DNA of 8,239 nucleotides from Devosia sp. (GTDB lineage: Bacteria > Pseudomonadota > Alphaproteobacteria > Rhizobiales > Devosiaceae). Location: contig JAEUMC010000152.1 in NCBI GenBank assembly GCA_016793415.1, forward strand, positions 1 through 8,239, given 5' to 3'. Below, piece after piece: positions 1 through 6,628 of this stretch (positions are counted from its first letter, which is position 1; every line of letters begins with the position of its first letter). The notes beneath the pieces were generated by a model. The model saw only the letters and a program-made list of their open reading frames with translations. It was not told the DNA's origin and made no database searches. The position numbers and the translations under genes were made by a program.

Positions 1-318
1 GAGGGTGCGGTCCCACAACGCCTCGTCGGTGGTTTCGACGGTGCCGTAGGTCTGGATGCCGGCGTTGTGGCTCAGCACATCGAGGCCACCGAAGTTCTGC
101 TGCGCAAGGTCTGCCGCACGGGTGCAGTCGGCGAGACTGGCGACCGAGCCGACACAGATCTCGACCGCGCCGGCCTTGCCCTCGAGCGCGGCCGCGGCGT
201 CATCGAGGCCGCTGGCGTCGACATCCATCAGCACGAGCTTGGCGCCTTCCGCCGCGAATGCCTCGGCGACGGCGCGCCCGATCCCCTTGGCCGCGCCGGT
301 GACCAATACACGTTGCAT
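1..318 (-). CDS. SDR family oxidoreductase, N-terminal part (cut by window edge)
   Basis: The 106 codons visible encode the start of a classical short-chain dehydrogenase/reductase, a cytosolic NAD(P)-dependent Rossmann-fold enzyme. The nucleotide-binding TGxxxGIG motif is at residues 7-14 (TGAAKGIG). An acidic residue, Asp32, follows the second beta strand (LVLMDVD), which in this family usually favours NAD(H) over NADP(H). The structural NAG motif is at residues 85-87, preceded by His rather than the common Asn. The catalytic Ser-Tyr-Lys residues lie beyond position 1 and cannot be checked, so the substrate is unknown. The ATG at 318-316 is preceded by AGGAGGA (plus-strand 323-329) at good spacing, which fixes the start. 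The gene diverges from the secreted-protein gene at 608. Confidence 0.93.
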   Translation of the reverse strand, partial: MQRVLVTGAAKGIGRAVAEAFAAEGAKLVLMDVDASGLDDAAAALEGKAGAVEICVGSVASLADCTRAADLAQQNFGGLDVLSHNAGIQTYGTVETTDEALWDRTL

Positions 319-351
319 GAAGTCCTCCTGTGATTGGCGGACATATCAGCA

Positions 352-369
352 TCGCCGGCGTGCCGGCGA
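352..369. promoter_or_regulatory. Perfect 18-bp GC-rich palindrome upstream of the SDR gene
   Basis: TCGCCGGC at 352-359 is followed by two bases and its exact complement GCCGGCGA at 362-369. As RNA it would form a 7-bp stem with a CGTG loop. It lies about 33 bases upstream of the SDR start, so it could be an operator or a hairpin in that gene's 5' leader. A weaker CGGGC-GCAT-GCCCG hairpin is at 413-426. The rest of 319-548 shows no gene. The function is inferred from position only, and chance GC-rich symmetry is possible. Confidence 0.4.
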
Positions 370-548
370 AAGATGGAAACAGGGATTAGGCCATCGCCGC
401 CGCCAGGCGCGCCGGGCGCATGCCCGCCGTCCGACAGCAGGTTCCGCCTCTGCCGGTTGTTGTTTGACTGAGTGTAGTAAAGAAGTTTCACCGCTAACCA
501 TCTTTGCGGTTCTGCCTAGAACGTGATCGAGGAAGTCGTTGCGGCGCG

Positions 549-576
549 TTGACTTTCCGTCCCACAGACGCATAGT
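549..576 (+). promoter_or_regulatory. Candidate sigma70-type promoter for the secreted-protein gene
   Basis: TTGACT at 549-554 matches five of six -35 consensus bases. CATAGT at 571-576 matches four of six -10 bases, with a 16-base spacer. The expected transcription start is near 583, giving a leader of about 25 bases that contains the Shine-Dalgarno of the gene at 608. The local sequence is AT-richer than its surroundings. It was read by eye and not scored. Confidence 0.5.
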
Positions 577-607
577 GTTAAAAATGTGTTACAAAGAGGA
601 GGAGGGT

Positions 608-1069
608 ATGATGCCTCGTCTTAGACTTGAGTTTGGAAGCTTGGCAGCGGTTTCTTTCATGGCTGCCCTCTGGAGTCCCGCTGCCTTGGCGCAGAGCGCT
701 CCGACCGACATCCCTGGCGTCATGACGGTGTGCGCACCGGTCGTGGGCGAGGAATATGATGGCGACAAGGACCGCTGGGGCCAGTGTATTGCCGCAGTGG
801 ATGGTTTCCTCAAGGGCATCGGTGCGCCCTCGGAGGCTACCAACGAGACGATCGCCGCGCTGGTGGCAGCTCTGGTCGAGCTCTACCAGGACGACGAGAC
901 CTGTCTCGAAGACCAGACTGAATTGCCGATTGCTATCGATACGGCGGCACAACTTTCGACTGATGGGGTTCAGCAGGCCCAGATCATCGAAATCAGTGCA
1001 ACCATCAGGGACTGCCAGACTATTACGACGGCAGCGATCCCGACGCCGGAGCTGGCCAGCGCCAATTAG
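608..1069 (+). CDS. Secreted hypothetical protein with four cysteines
   Basis: I do not recognise this 153-residue protein. Residues 1-28 form a classical Sec signal peptide: basic RLR near the start, a hydrophobic stretch at about 12-27, and an A-L-A cleavage motif before Gln29. The predicted mature protein is therefore exported to the periplasm or beyond. It is rich in Asp, Glu, Ala and Thr, and its four cysteines (42, 60, 99, 136) could form two disulfides. A segment at about 79-94 (NETIAALVAALVELYQ) looks helical. ATG codons at 608 and 611 are both preceded by an AGGAGGAGG tract at 597-605. Spacing suits 611 slightly better, so the protein may begin at the second Met. An in-frame extension to 539 would run through the promoter and is unlikely. 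The gene seems monocistronic, with its own promoter and a hairpin after it. Confidence 0.8.
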   Translation: MMPRLRLEFGSLAAVSFMAALWSPAALAQSAPTDIPGVMTVCAPVVGEEYDGDKDRWGQCIAAVDGFLKGIGAPSEATNETIAALVAALVELYQDDETCLEDQTELPIAIDTAAQLSTDGVQQAQIIEISATIRDCQTITTAAIPTPELASAN

Positions 1070-1108
1070 CGCGCGGGCTACCACTGCCTGACCCTATGGC
1101 AGGGCCAA

Positions 1109-1125
1109 CCTCACCGCTGGTGGGG
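1109..1125 (+). terminator. Terminator-like hairpin after the secreted-protein gene
   Basis: CCTCACC at 1109-1115, loop GCT, and GGTGGGG at 1119-1125 form a 7-bp stem with one U-G wobble, 40 bases after the stop. A weaker CTGCC/GGCAG stem lies just before it at 1084-1102. Only a diffuse T-rich stretch follows (1131-1140) and no clean T run, so termination is tentative. In the remaining gene-free bases, 1126-1325, I see no gene, repeat or convincing promoter. Confidence 0.35.
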
Positions 1126-1325
1126 CAAGGTTGAATTGTTGGGTAGTGCCGGCAGCGGGCCACACGCTGTGCGGTGCTTAGAAGCGACAAGCGCCTTGCG
1201 GTGGCGCATGTCGTGGACTTGGGTTCGGCCGAGCTACTGGCTGAGCGCCGCGTTCCCGAGGCGGGTGAGAATGTAGTCGCTTGGCAGTGCAGCCGAGTGC
1301 TTTGGGCTAGGCGACGGAGCATAAC

Positions 1326-2069
1326 TTGCGTGTTTTTCTTACTTCCGAGATCGGGGATGTGGTCCCGATCAGTCGCGCCAATACCAGGCAGGTATCGCAA
1401 CATGGTCTGCCACTGGCGTTCAGAGACGGGTTGCCCGTCGTCGCCGCCCGACCGCAATGGGCAATCGTGCACGATGTCCTCAAGCGAATCATCGATATCG
1501 CACTATCCGGCGGAGCGCTGATCGCGCTGGCGCCGACACTGCTGCTGTTGGCGATCGCCATCAAGCTTTCCAGTCCGGGGCCGGTGCTGTTCCGGCAGTG
1601 GCGCACCGGCCGCAACGGCGTACCGTTCCGCATCTACAAGTTCCGCACCATGCGGGTGGATGCGTGCGACCCGAGCGGGGTGCGACAGGTGACGGCCGGA
1701 GATCCAGGCGTCACGCCGCTCGGACGCTTCATGCGCTCGCACAGCCTCGACGAGCTGCCGCAACTCATCAACGTGCTCAAGGGTGATATGTCGCTGGTCG
1801 GCCCGCGCCCGCACGCCATCGGCATGAAGGCGGCCGGCGTGCTGTACGAGGACCTGGTGCCCTATTACGAGATGCGGCACACGGTCCGGCCGGGCCTGTC
1901 CGGCTGGGCGCAGGCCAATGGCCTGCGCGGTCCGACGACCGACATACAGTCGTCGCGCAGCCGGATCGATCACGACCTGGCCTATATCCAGAACCAGTCG
2001 ATCGGGCTCGACATCAGGATCATCTGGATGACGATGAAGAGCGAGTTCCTCGCGGGGTCGGGCAGCTAG
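1326..2069 (+). CDS. Exopolysaccharide-initiating sugar transferase (ExoY/WcaJ-like phosphoglycosyl transferase)
   Basis: This 247-residue protein carries the bacterial sugar transferase domain (PF02397). Such membrane enzymes move a sugar phosphate from a nucleotide sugar to undecaprenyl phosphate, the first step of exopolysaccharide or O-antigen repeat assembly. Visible hallmarks, in order: KRIIDI at 53-58, a hydrophobic re-entrant helix at about 58-81, SSPGPVLFRQ at 82-91, FRIYKFRTM at 101-109, SLDELPQ at 140-146 with the Asp142-Glu143 pair that is catalytic in this family, GDMSLVGPRP at 153-162, and a PGLSGWAQ motif near the C-terminus. It lacks the extra N-terminal membrane and CoA-binding regions of full WcaJ and so resembles short ExoY/PglC types. 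The chosen start is a TTG with GGAG six bases upstream (1316-1319). An in-frame GTG at 1467, just before the domain, is an alternative. The sugar specificity cannot be told from sequence. Confidence 0.9.
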   Translation: MRVFLTSEIGDVVPISRANTRQVSQHGLPLAFRDGLPVVAARPQWAIVHDVLKRIIDIALSGGALIALAPTLLLLAIAIKLSSPGPVLFRQWRTGRNGVPFRIYKFRTMRVDACDPSGVRQVTAGDPGVTPLGRFMRSHSLDELPQLINVLKGDMSLVGPRPHAIGMKAAGVLYEDLVPYYEMRHTVRPGLSGWAQANGLRGPTTDIQSSRSRIDHDLAYIQNQSIGLDIRIIWMTMKSEFLAGSGS

Positions 2070-2080
2070 GGGAGTCGGTG

Positions 2081-2106
2081 GGCCAGCCGTGTGCTCACGG
2101 CTCGCC
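2081..2106. terminator. Hairpin between convergent polysaccharide genes, candidate bidirectional terminator
   Basis: AGCCGTG at 2085-2091 and CACGGCT at 2096-2102 form a perfect 7-bp stem with a TGCT loop. After one C-C mismatch, three more pairs (GGC 2081-2083 with GCC 2104-2106) extend it. It sits in the 69-base gap between two genes whose stops face each other, where a shared terminator is expected. No T run follows on either strand. A small ACGG-ATA-CCGT stem lies next to it at 2114-2124. Confidence 0.5.
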
Positions 2107-2138
2107 GCCCCATACGGATACCGTGGGGGACTCGTTCG

Positions 2139-3131
2139 TCACTCACCCCGACCGGGCGCGTCCAGCCGCAACTTCGGTTTGCTGACCAGCAGGCTCTGCA
2201 ACGCGATCCAGCCGTACCGTGCGAGATACTCCACGGCGCGCGGCGGGTAGGTACGAATGGCGGCAGCAAGCGCAGCGAGAGACTTGCCATAGGCGCGGGC
2301 CTCGAGCGCCCGGATGGCAATGAACCCATGGACGTGAGATTGGTGGCTGCGGCGCAGCCGTGAGCGTTCCTGCGCATGGAAGCGGGTGGCCAGCGACTCG
2401 CTGGCAAACAGCGTCTCAGTGAAACGCGCGTAACTCTCGAGTCTGAGTCCGATGCCTTTGCTCATGCTGGTGTCGTGCTGGCGATAGTGCAGGCAAACTA
2501 CCGGCACAAATGCGAATGAGCCGACGCTGGCGACACGACAATAGAACTCCCAGTCTTCACCCATGAGCAGCGTCGCGTCGAACATACCAACCTGATCGAT
2601 GGCCCGCCGACGCACGCAGCAGCATCCGGGTGGGCCAATGAAGTTGCGCTGTACGATCTCACAGAGGAGGTGTCCCGATGGGCGACGCCTTATCCTGCCG
2701 TAAGGGCTCGGGGCCCAACGGCGCCCGTCGCTGTGGAACTTCACACTGTTACCGTAACTAAGAACCGCGTCCGGATCGGCAAGCAACGGCTCGAGCATGC
2801 GATCCAGGGTACTCATGTCAAACAGGTCGTCGCCATCAAGAAAAATCAGGTACTCGCCGCGGCTGTTGAGTATGCCAGCATTGCGAGTAGCCGGAAGTCC
2901 GCGGTTCTTCTGATGGATGACCCGAACCCTTGGATCCTTGATCGCTGCAAGGATAGCCGGCGTTTCATCGGTTGATCCGTCGTTTACCACCACGATCTCG
3001 AAGTCGTGGCGATCGGCGGATAGCACGCTTGCCAGCGTCTCACCTATGAACGGAGCGACATTATGAGCAGGAATTAGAAATGAAATAGACGGAGCAGGCA
3101 ATGACATACACCGATTGTGCGCGCTTGCCAT
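2139..3131 (-). CDS. Glycosyltransferase family 2
   Basis: This 330-residue protein has a GT-A fold family 2 domain, which transfers a sugar from a nucleotide sugar to a growing glycan at the cytoplasmic face of the membrane. Key elements: SFLIPAHN at 17-24, VVNDGSTDET at 48-57 for nucleotide binding, NRGLPATRNAG at 76-86, the metal-binding DGDD at 99-102, and GEDWEF at 191-196, the usual site of the catalytic base in this family. An unusual GPPGCCCVRR stretch with three adjacent cysteines is at 166-175. The C-terminal third is basic and helical. Two starts are possible, 3131 and the second Met at 3107 (MSLPAPS), and neither has a Shine-Dalgarno. The shorter form starts close to the domain, as is common in this family. 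It converges on the sugar transferase and diverges from the NAD-salvage gene. Its 5' half is less GC-rich than neighbouring genes, suggesting possible transfer. Confidence 0.9.
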   Translation of the reverse strand: MASAHNRCMSLPAPSISFLIPAHNVAPFIGETLASVLSADRHDFEIVVVNDGSTDETPAILAAIKDPRVRVIHQKNRGLPATRNAGILNSRGEYLIFLDGDDLFDMSTLDRMLEPLLADPDAVLSYGNSVKFHSDGRRWAPSPYGRIRRRPSGHLLCEIVQRNFIGPPGCCCVRRRAIDQVGMFDATLLMGEDWEFYCRVASVGSFAFVPVVCLHYRQHDTSMSKGIGLRLESYARFTETLFASESLATRFHAQERSRLRRSHQSHVHGFIAIRALEARAYGKSLAALAAAIRTYPPRAVEYLARYGWIALQSLLVSKPKLRLDAPGRGE

Positions 3132-3262
3132 GATTGATGCAAATGATCTTGTTCAACGAGGTAAATCGAGCTGCCTCCTTTCCATCGCCATTCGACGATG
3201 AAGCACTCTTTCCTTTTTGCTCCGATCCGCCTAGACGTGTCGGGCGAGTGAAGGGAAGCGTG

Positions 3263-4570
3263 ATGCCGAAGACCGACATTGCCCGGCGGGTTTACAACCA
3301 TACCTGGAAGCTCGATCCGATCGTCAGGAGCCTGCTCGATACGGATTTCTACAAGCTGTTGATGCTGCAGATGATCTGGGGGCTGTATCCCAAGGTCGAT
3401 GCCACCTTCTCGCTGATCAACCGCAAAGCCTCGGTGCGCCTCGCCGACGAGATCGACGAGGGCGAACTGAGGGCGCAGCTCGACCATGCGCGGACGCTCC
3501 GCTTCGGCAAGAAGGAGATGATCTGGCTGGCTGGTAACAGTTTCTACGGCTCCAAGCAGATTTTCTCGCCCGAGTTCCTGCGCTGGCTCGAGGGCTTCCG
3601 GTTGCCCGACTACCATCTCGAAAAGCGCGACGGGCAGTACGAGCTGACCTTTCCCGGCAAGTGGGTCGAGACCACGATGTGGGAGATCCCGGCGCTCGCC
3701 ATCATCAACGAGCTGCGCAGTCGCGCGGCACTGAAGAGCTACGGGCCATTCGCGCTCGACGTGGTCTATGCGCGGGCCAAGGCCAAGATGTGGGAGAAGG
3801 TGGAGCGGCTGAAGCGGCTGCCGGAGCTTCGCATCTCGGATTTCGGCACCCGTCGCCGGCATTCCTTCCTGTGGCAGCGCTGGTGTGTCGAGGCGTTGAA
3901 GGAAGGCCTGGGGCTCGAAGTCTTCACCGGCACGTCCAACGTGCTGCTCGCCATGGACAATGATCTGGAAGCGCTCGGCACCAACGCGCATGAGCTGCCG
4001 ATGGTGCTGGCGGCGATTGCGCCGAACGAGGAGGCGCTGAGAGAGGCGCCGTACCAGGTGCTGCAGGATTGGGAGAGCTATTATGGCGGCAATCTCAAGA
4101 TCGTGCTGCCCGATGCTTTCGGTACCGACGCCTTCCTGAGGGATGCGCCAGACTGGGTGGCGGACTGGACCGGCTTCCGCCCGGACAGTGCGCCGGCCAT
4201 CGAAGGCGGCGAGAAGATCATCAAGTGGTGGCAGGAGCGCGGTCGCGATCCGCGCGACAAGCTGCTGATCTTCTCGGACGGGCTCGATGTCGACATGATC
4301 GAGGAGGCCTACCACCACTTCCGCGGGCGGGTGCGCATGGCCTTTGGCTGGGGCACCAACCTCACCAACGATTTCTCGGGGTGCTCGCCATGGCCCAATC
4401 CGCAGCTTGAGCCGATCTCGCTGGTGTGCAAGGTGAGCGAAGCGGATGGCCATCCGGCGGTGAAGCTGTCGGACAACCCGGAAAAGGCTACCGGCGATGC
4501 GGCGGAAATCCGCCGCTACATCAGGATTTTCGGCGACAAGGGCCGAGTTTCCCACAAGGTCACCGTCTAG
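3263..4570 (+). CDS. pncB: Nicotinate phosphoribosyltransferase
   Basis: This 435-residue cytosolic enzyme joins nicotinate and PRPP to form nicotinate mononucleotide in an ATP-assisted reaction (EC 6.3.4.21), the entry step of the Preiss-Handler NAD salvage route. The family N-terminal motif LLDTDFYK is at 24-31. The conserved GTNAHELPM begins at 239, and His243 corresponds to the histidine that is phosphorylated during catalysis. FSDGLD at 337-342 and [10 protein letters not shown] at 361-370 form the phosphoribosyl-binding end of the type II PRTase barrel. The length fits the longer proteobacterial forms (E. coli PncB is about 400). The ATG at 3263 is chosen because GGGAAG (3253-3258) precedes it and the family homology begins soon after. 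A GTG directly before it is possible, while extension to 3134 adds no family sequence. The 131 bases upstream (3132-3262) separate it from the divergent glycosyltransferase and show no clear operator. Confidence 0.95.
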   Translation: MPKTDIARRVYNHTWKLDPIVRSLLDTDFYKLLMLQMIWGLYPKVDATFSLINRKASVRLADEIDEGELRAQLDHARTLRFGKKEMIWLAGNSFYGSKQIFSPEFLRWLEGFRLPDYHLEKRDGQYELTFPGKWVETTMWEIPALAIINELRSRAALKSYGPFALDVVYARAKAKMWEKVERLKRLPELRISDFGTRRRHSFLWQRWCVEALKEGLGLEVFTGTSNVLLAMDNDLEALGTNAHELPMVLAAIAPNEEALREAPYQVLQDWESYYGGNLKIVLPDAFGTDAFLRDAPDWVADWTGFRPDSAPAIEGGEKIIKWWQERGRDPRDKLLIFSDGLDVDMIEEAYHHFRGRVRMAFGWGTNLTNDFSGCSPWPNPQLEPISLVCKVSEADGHPAVKLSDNPEKATGDAAEIRRYIRIFGDKGRVSHKVTV

Positions 4571-4638
4571 CAGACGTTGTTTTTCGTCGCGGGCATCGAA
4601 CGGCAAGTCTTCCGATCCCGCCCAGTATCTGAGGTCTT

Positions 4639-5394
4639 ATGCGTTATTCCGCCTGCATCGAGTGGCTGTTCGCCACCGAAGAACCCGACGTTGCCAACCG
4701 GGTCCGCGCGGCCAAGGCCGCGGGGCTCGACGCCGTCGAGTTCTGGCGTTTCTCCAACAAGGATTGCGACGCCATCAAACTGGCGCTCGACGAAACCGGG
4801 CTCACGCTGGCCGGGATCCTGTGCGAACCGATCGCGCCGCTGACCAACCCGGAGTCGCATCAGTGGTTTCTGGAAGGCGTTCGCACCTCGCTGGCGGCGG
4901 CGCTGCAACTGGGCGCCAAGGTGATCATCGCGCAGGCGGGCGACAATCAGTCGGGCGTAGCGCGCGCCGCACAGCACGCCGCAATCGTCAAAGTACTGAA
5001 GGAAGCGGCAAAAATCCTCGAAGGCTCCGACGTGGTGCTGGCGCTGGAGCCGCTCAACGACCGGGTCGATCACCCGGGCTACTACCTCACCTCGACCGAA
5101 GAGGGGCTCGATATCGTCGATGAGGTGGCGCGGCCGGAGATCAGGCTGCTCTATGACATCTACCACGCGGCGGTGATGGGCGAGGAAATCGAGGTGCTGG
5201 CCGGTCGGCTCGACCGAGTGGTGCACGTGCACCTCGCCGACACGCCGGGCCGCGGCGAGCCGGGCAGCGGTCGCATGGACTATGTCGAGCGGCTCGAGTG
5301 GCTGAAGGCGCAGGGCTATGACGGGCTGATCGGGCTCGAATACAAGCCGAGCGGGCCGACGGTCGAGACGCTGACGTTCCGGGAGGCGGTGTGA
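4639..5394 (+). CDS. Hydroxypyruvate isomerase-like TIM-barrel protein
   Basis: This 251-residue protein belongs to the xylose isomerase-like TIM-barrel superfamily (PF01261) and most resembles hydroxypyruvate isomerase (Hyi/OtnI), which interconverts hydroxypyruvate and tartronate semialdehyde in glyoxylate-type metabolism. Expected metal ligands are Glu137 (ALEPLN), Asp173 (YDIYH), His198 (HVHLAD) and Glu234 (GLEYKP). The Hyi-type signature DTPGRGEPGSG follows at 201-211. As I recall, the third ligand in characterised Hyi enzymes is Gln, and here it is His, so the exact substrate may differ; related sugar epimerases are an alternative. GAGG at 4631-4634 supports the ATG. The 68-base gap after the preceding gene contains no strong terminator, so the two may be cotranscribed, although their pathways are not obviously linked. 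Confidence 0.85.
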   Translation: MRYSACIEWLFATEEPDVANRVRAAKAAGLDAVEFWRFSNKDCDAIKLALDETGLTLAGILCEPIAPLTNPESHQWFLEGVRTSLAAALQLGAKVIIAQAGDNQSGVARAAQHAAIVKVLKEAAKILEGSDVVLALEPLNDRVDHPGYYLTSTEEGLDIVDEVARPEIRLLYDIYHAAVMGEEIEVLAGRLDRVVHVHLADTPGRGEPGSGRMDYVERLEWLKAQGYDGLIGLEYKPSGPTVETLTFREAV

Positions 5395-5483
5395 GCCGCA
5401 GATGAACGGAACGCAGATGCTGCGCTCAGCCTGAGTTAAGCCTCGATCCGACAGGGTCGTGGGAATGCAGGAGGAGGTCTCAG

Positions 5484-5795
5484 ATGCGCTCTCCCACTCG
5501 ACTCCGTCTTACCCGCAGCCTTGCATTCTGCATCGGCGCGCTCGTCGCCGGCAGCGTGCTGGCAGCTCCCAAGGACGATGCGGCGAAATCCGACTGCCTG
5601 CAGAAGGCGTTGGTGCAGTTCAACATCGATGATGCGGGCTGCGCGATCTATCCGCTCACCTCGGTGCTCTATGGTGAGTGCAAGGTCCGGGCCGCCCGCA
5701 CTTACCAGATCGCCATGGCCAATTGCGTGCTCGACACGTCGTCCAGCACACGGCCACAACTGCGCAACCCTGGCCGGTTGACCATCAAGCAGTAA
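5484..5795 (+). CDS. Small secreted hypothetical protein with four cysteines
   Basis: I do not recognise this 103-residue protein. It begins with a Sec signal peptide: six basic residues or so before a hydrophobic core at about 13-26, then V-L-A, with cleavage likely after Ala27. The mature part is about 76 residues and carries four evenly spaced cysteines (38, 53, 66, 81; gaps of 15, 13 and 15), consistent with a small periplasmic or secreted two-disulfide fold. Cys16 lies within the signal peptide. There is no clear lipobox. A very strong AGGAGGAGGT at 5469-5478 precedes the ATG. The coding sequence has no frame damage and ends only 5 bases before the stop of the convergent reductase gene. 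In 5395-5483, between the isomerase-like gene and this one, I see no convincing promoter or terminator. Confidence 0.78.
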   Translation: MRSPTRLRLTRSLAFCIGALVAGSVLAAPKDDAAKSDCLQKALVQFNIDDAGCAIYPLTSVLYGECKVRAARTYQIAMANCVLDTSSSTRPQLRNPGRLTIKQ

Positions 5796-5811
5796 CCGGG
5801 TCAGTCCCCGG
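5796..5811. terminator. Short hairpin between two convergent stops
   Basis: CCGGG at 5796-5800 and CCCGG at 5807-5811 form a 5-bp GC-only stem with a six-base loop, starting directly after the small secreted protein's stop and overlapping the last codons of the reductase. With one bulge the flanking AA and TT add two pairs. The position suits a compact bidirectional terminator, but the stem is short and no T run follows. Confidence 0.3.
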
Positions 5812-6598
5812 CTTCACCCTTCAGCCAGTAGCCGGCGGCACGGATATAGTCGTTGTTGAAGCCGCGCGCGACGAGGTGGTGGCGCAGCGCCTTGGCCATC
5901 TGGGCTTCGCCGGCGACGAAGGCAAAGCCTTCGCCCGGCGGAAAGCCGATCTCGGCCACCGCGGGCAGGAGCAGGTTCTGGGCGCCGGCCTCGCGGCCAT
6001 TGCGGTGCAGCCAGTGGATCACGACGGGCGAGCTAGTCTCGAAGCGCTGTTCGTCGGCGGCTTCGGGCACTTCGATGATGGCGATGGCCGGTTTGCCGGC
6101 CGGCAGTTCTTCGATGCGGCGGCCGATGGCCGGGAGCGCAGTTTCGTCGCCGGCGATGAAATACCAGTCGAAGGCTTCCGGGACGCGGATGGTGCCGCGC
6201 GGGCCGCCGATCATCAGCTGGTCGCCAGGCCTGGCGCTTGCCGCCCAGCTCGACGCCGGGCCATCGCCATGCAGCACGAAATCGAGGTCAAGCGTCAGCG
6301 CATCGGCGTCGAAGTAGCGCGGCGTGTATTCGCGTACGAACGGCTTGGCGACGTCATCGGGCCAGACCAGGCCATCGGGATGACGCTCCGGGCGGGGCAG
6401 CGGCCTGCCGTCCGACGGCAGAAACACCTTCACATGGTCGGCGTGACCGGGAGACTGAAACCCCTCGAGCTCCGGGCCGCTGAGCCGGATGCGGCGCATG
6501 TGTGGGGTGATGTCGACCACTGAGGCGACATCGAGGATGCGGATACGGGTTTCGAGCCGGATACGCTCGAGCGATCTATTTATGACTTCCATAGTCAT
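5801..6598 (-). CDS. Siderophore-interacting protein, NADPH-dependent ferric-chelate reductase (YqjH/ViuB type)
   Basis: This 265-residue cytosolic flavoprotein would reduce Fe(III) bound to imported siderophores, releasing Fe(II). The N-terminal FAD-binding domain (PF08021) spans about residues 17-138. It contains the flavin motif REYTPRYFD at 89-97 (R-x-Y-T-x-R) and GDGPASSWA at 111-119. The C-terminal SIP domain (PF04954) follows, with FIAGDETALPAI at 147-158, FVAGEAQ near 230 and the family's typical ending, GYWLKGEAGD. The length matches the family. The start is uncertain: ATG at 6598 or a second ATG at 6592 (MEVINRS), with no Shine-Dalgarno before either. No siderophore transporter or biosynthesis gene is visible nearby. 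It diverges from the dioxygenase operon across a 240-base gap. Confidence 0.93.
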   Translation of the reverse strand: MTMEVINRSLERIRLETRIRILDVASVVDITPHMRRIRLSGPELEGFQSPGHADHVKVFLPSDGRPLPRPERHPDGLVWPDDVAKPFVREYTPRYFDADALTLDLDFVLHGDGPASSWAASARPGDQLMIGGPRGTIRVPEAFDWYFIAGDETALPAIGRRIEELPAGKPAIAIIEVPEAADEQRFETSSPVVIHWLHRNGREAGAQNLLLPAVAEIGFPPGEGFAFVAGEAQMAKALRHHLVARGFNNDYIRAAGYWLKGEAGD

Positions 6599-6608
6599 GA
6601 TTTAGTCA
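6582..6608. promoter_or_regulatory. Candidate operator over the start of the reductase gene
   Basis: ATGACT at 6582-6587, five bases, and AGTCAT at 6593-6598 form a perfect inverted repeat covering both possible start codons. A third copy of the half-site, AGTCA, follows at 6604-6608, 11 bases after the previous one. The half-sites thus recur at about one helical turn, as expected for a dimeric regulator binding one DNA face. It overlaps the proposed -10 region. No regulator gene is in the window. Confidence 0.4.
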
Positions 6609-6628
6609 GGCCTGGCCGTGTCGGTCAA
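6600..6628 (-). promoter_or_regulatory. Candidate promoter for the reductase gene
   Basis: On the minus strand TTGACC (6628-6623) matches five of six -35 bases. A 17-base spacer leads to CTAAAT (6605-6600), which matches the -10 consensus at only the last three bases. The expected transcription start, about seven bases on, falls at or next to the A of the internal ATG at 6592, which would give a leaderless message. An 8-bp palindrome AGTTAACT (6628-6635) abuts the -35 box. Confidence 0.35.

Noticed and set aside
464..469. Second TTGACT as a -35 box
   Set aside because: No acceptable -10 hexamer lies 15-19 bases downstream, unlike the copy at 549-554.
1023..1521. Open frames on both strands in the gap between the secreted protein and the sugar transferase
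   Set aside because: They overlap real genes at their ends, lack ribosome sites and show no recognisable protein motif. High GC alone makes such frames common.
4574..4590. Small GACG/CGTC stem with a T-rich loop after pncB as a terminator
   Set aside because: The stem is only four pairs and the T's lie in the loop rather than after the stem.
3074..4606. A 510-codon open frame on the minus strand across the nicotinate phosphoribosyltransferase gene
   Set aside because: The plus-strand protein carries all family motifs. The antisense product is Arg/His/Gln-rich with no recognisable domain, as expected from the complementary frame of a GC-rich gene.
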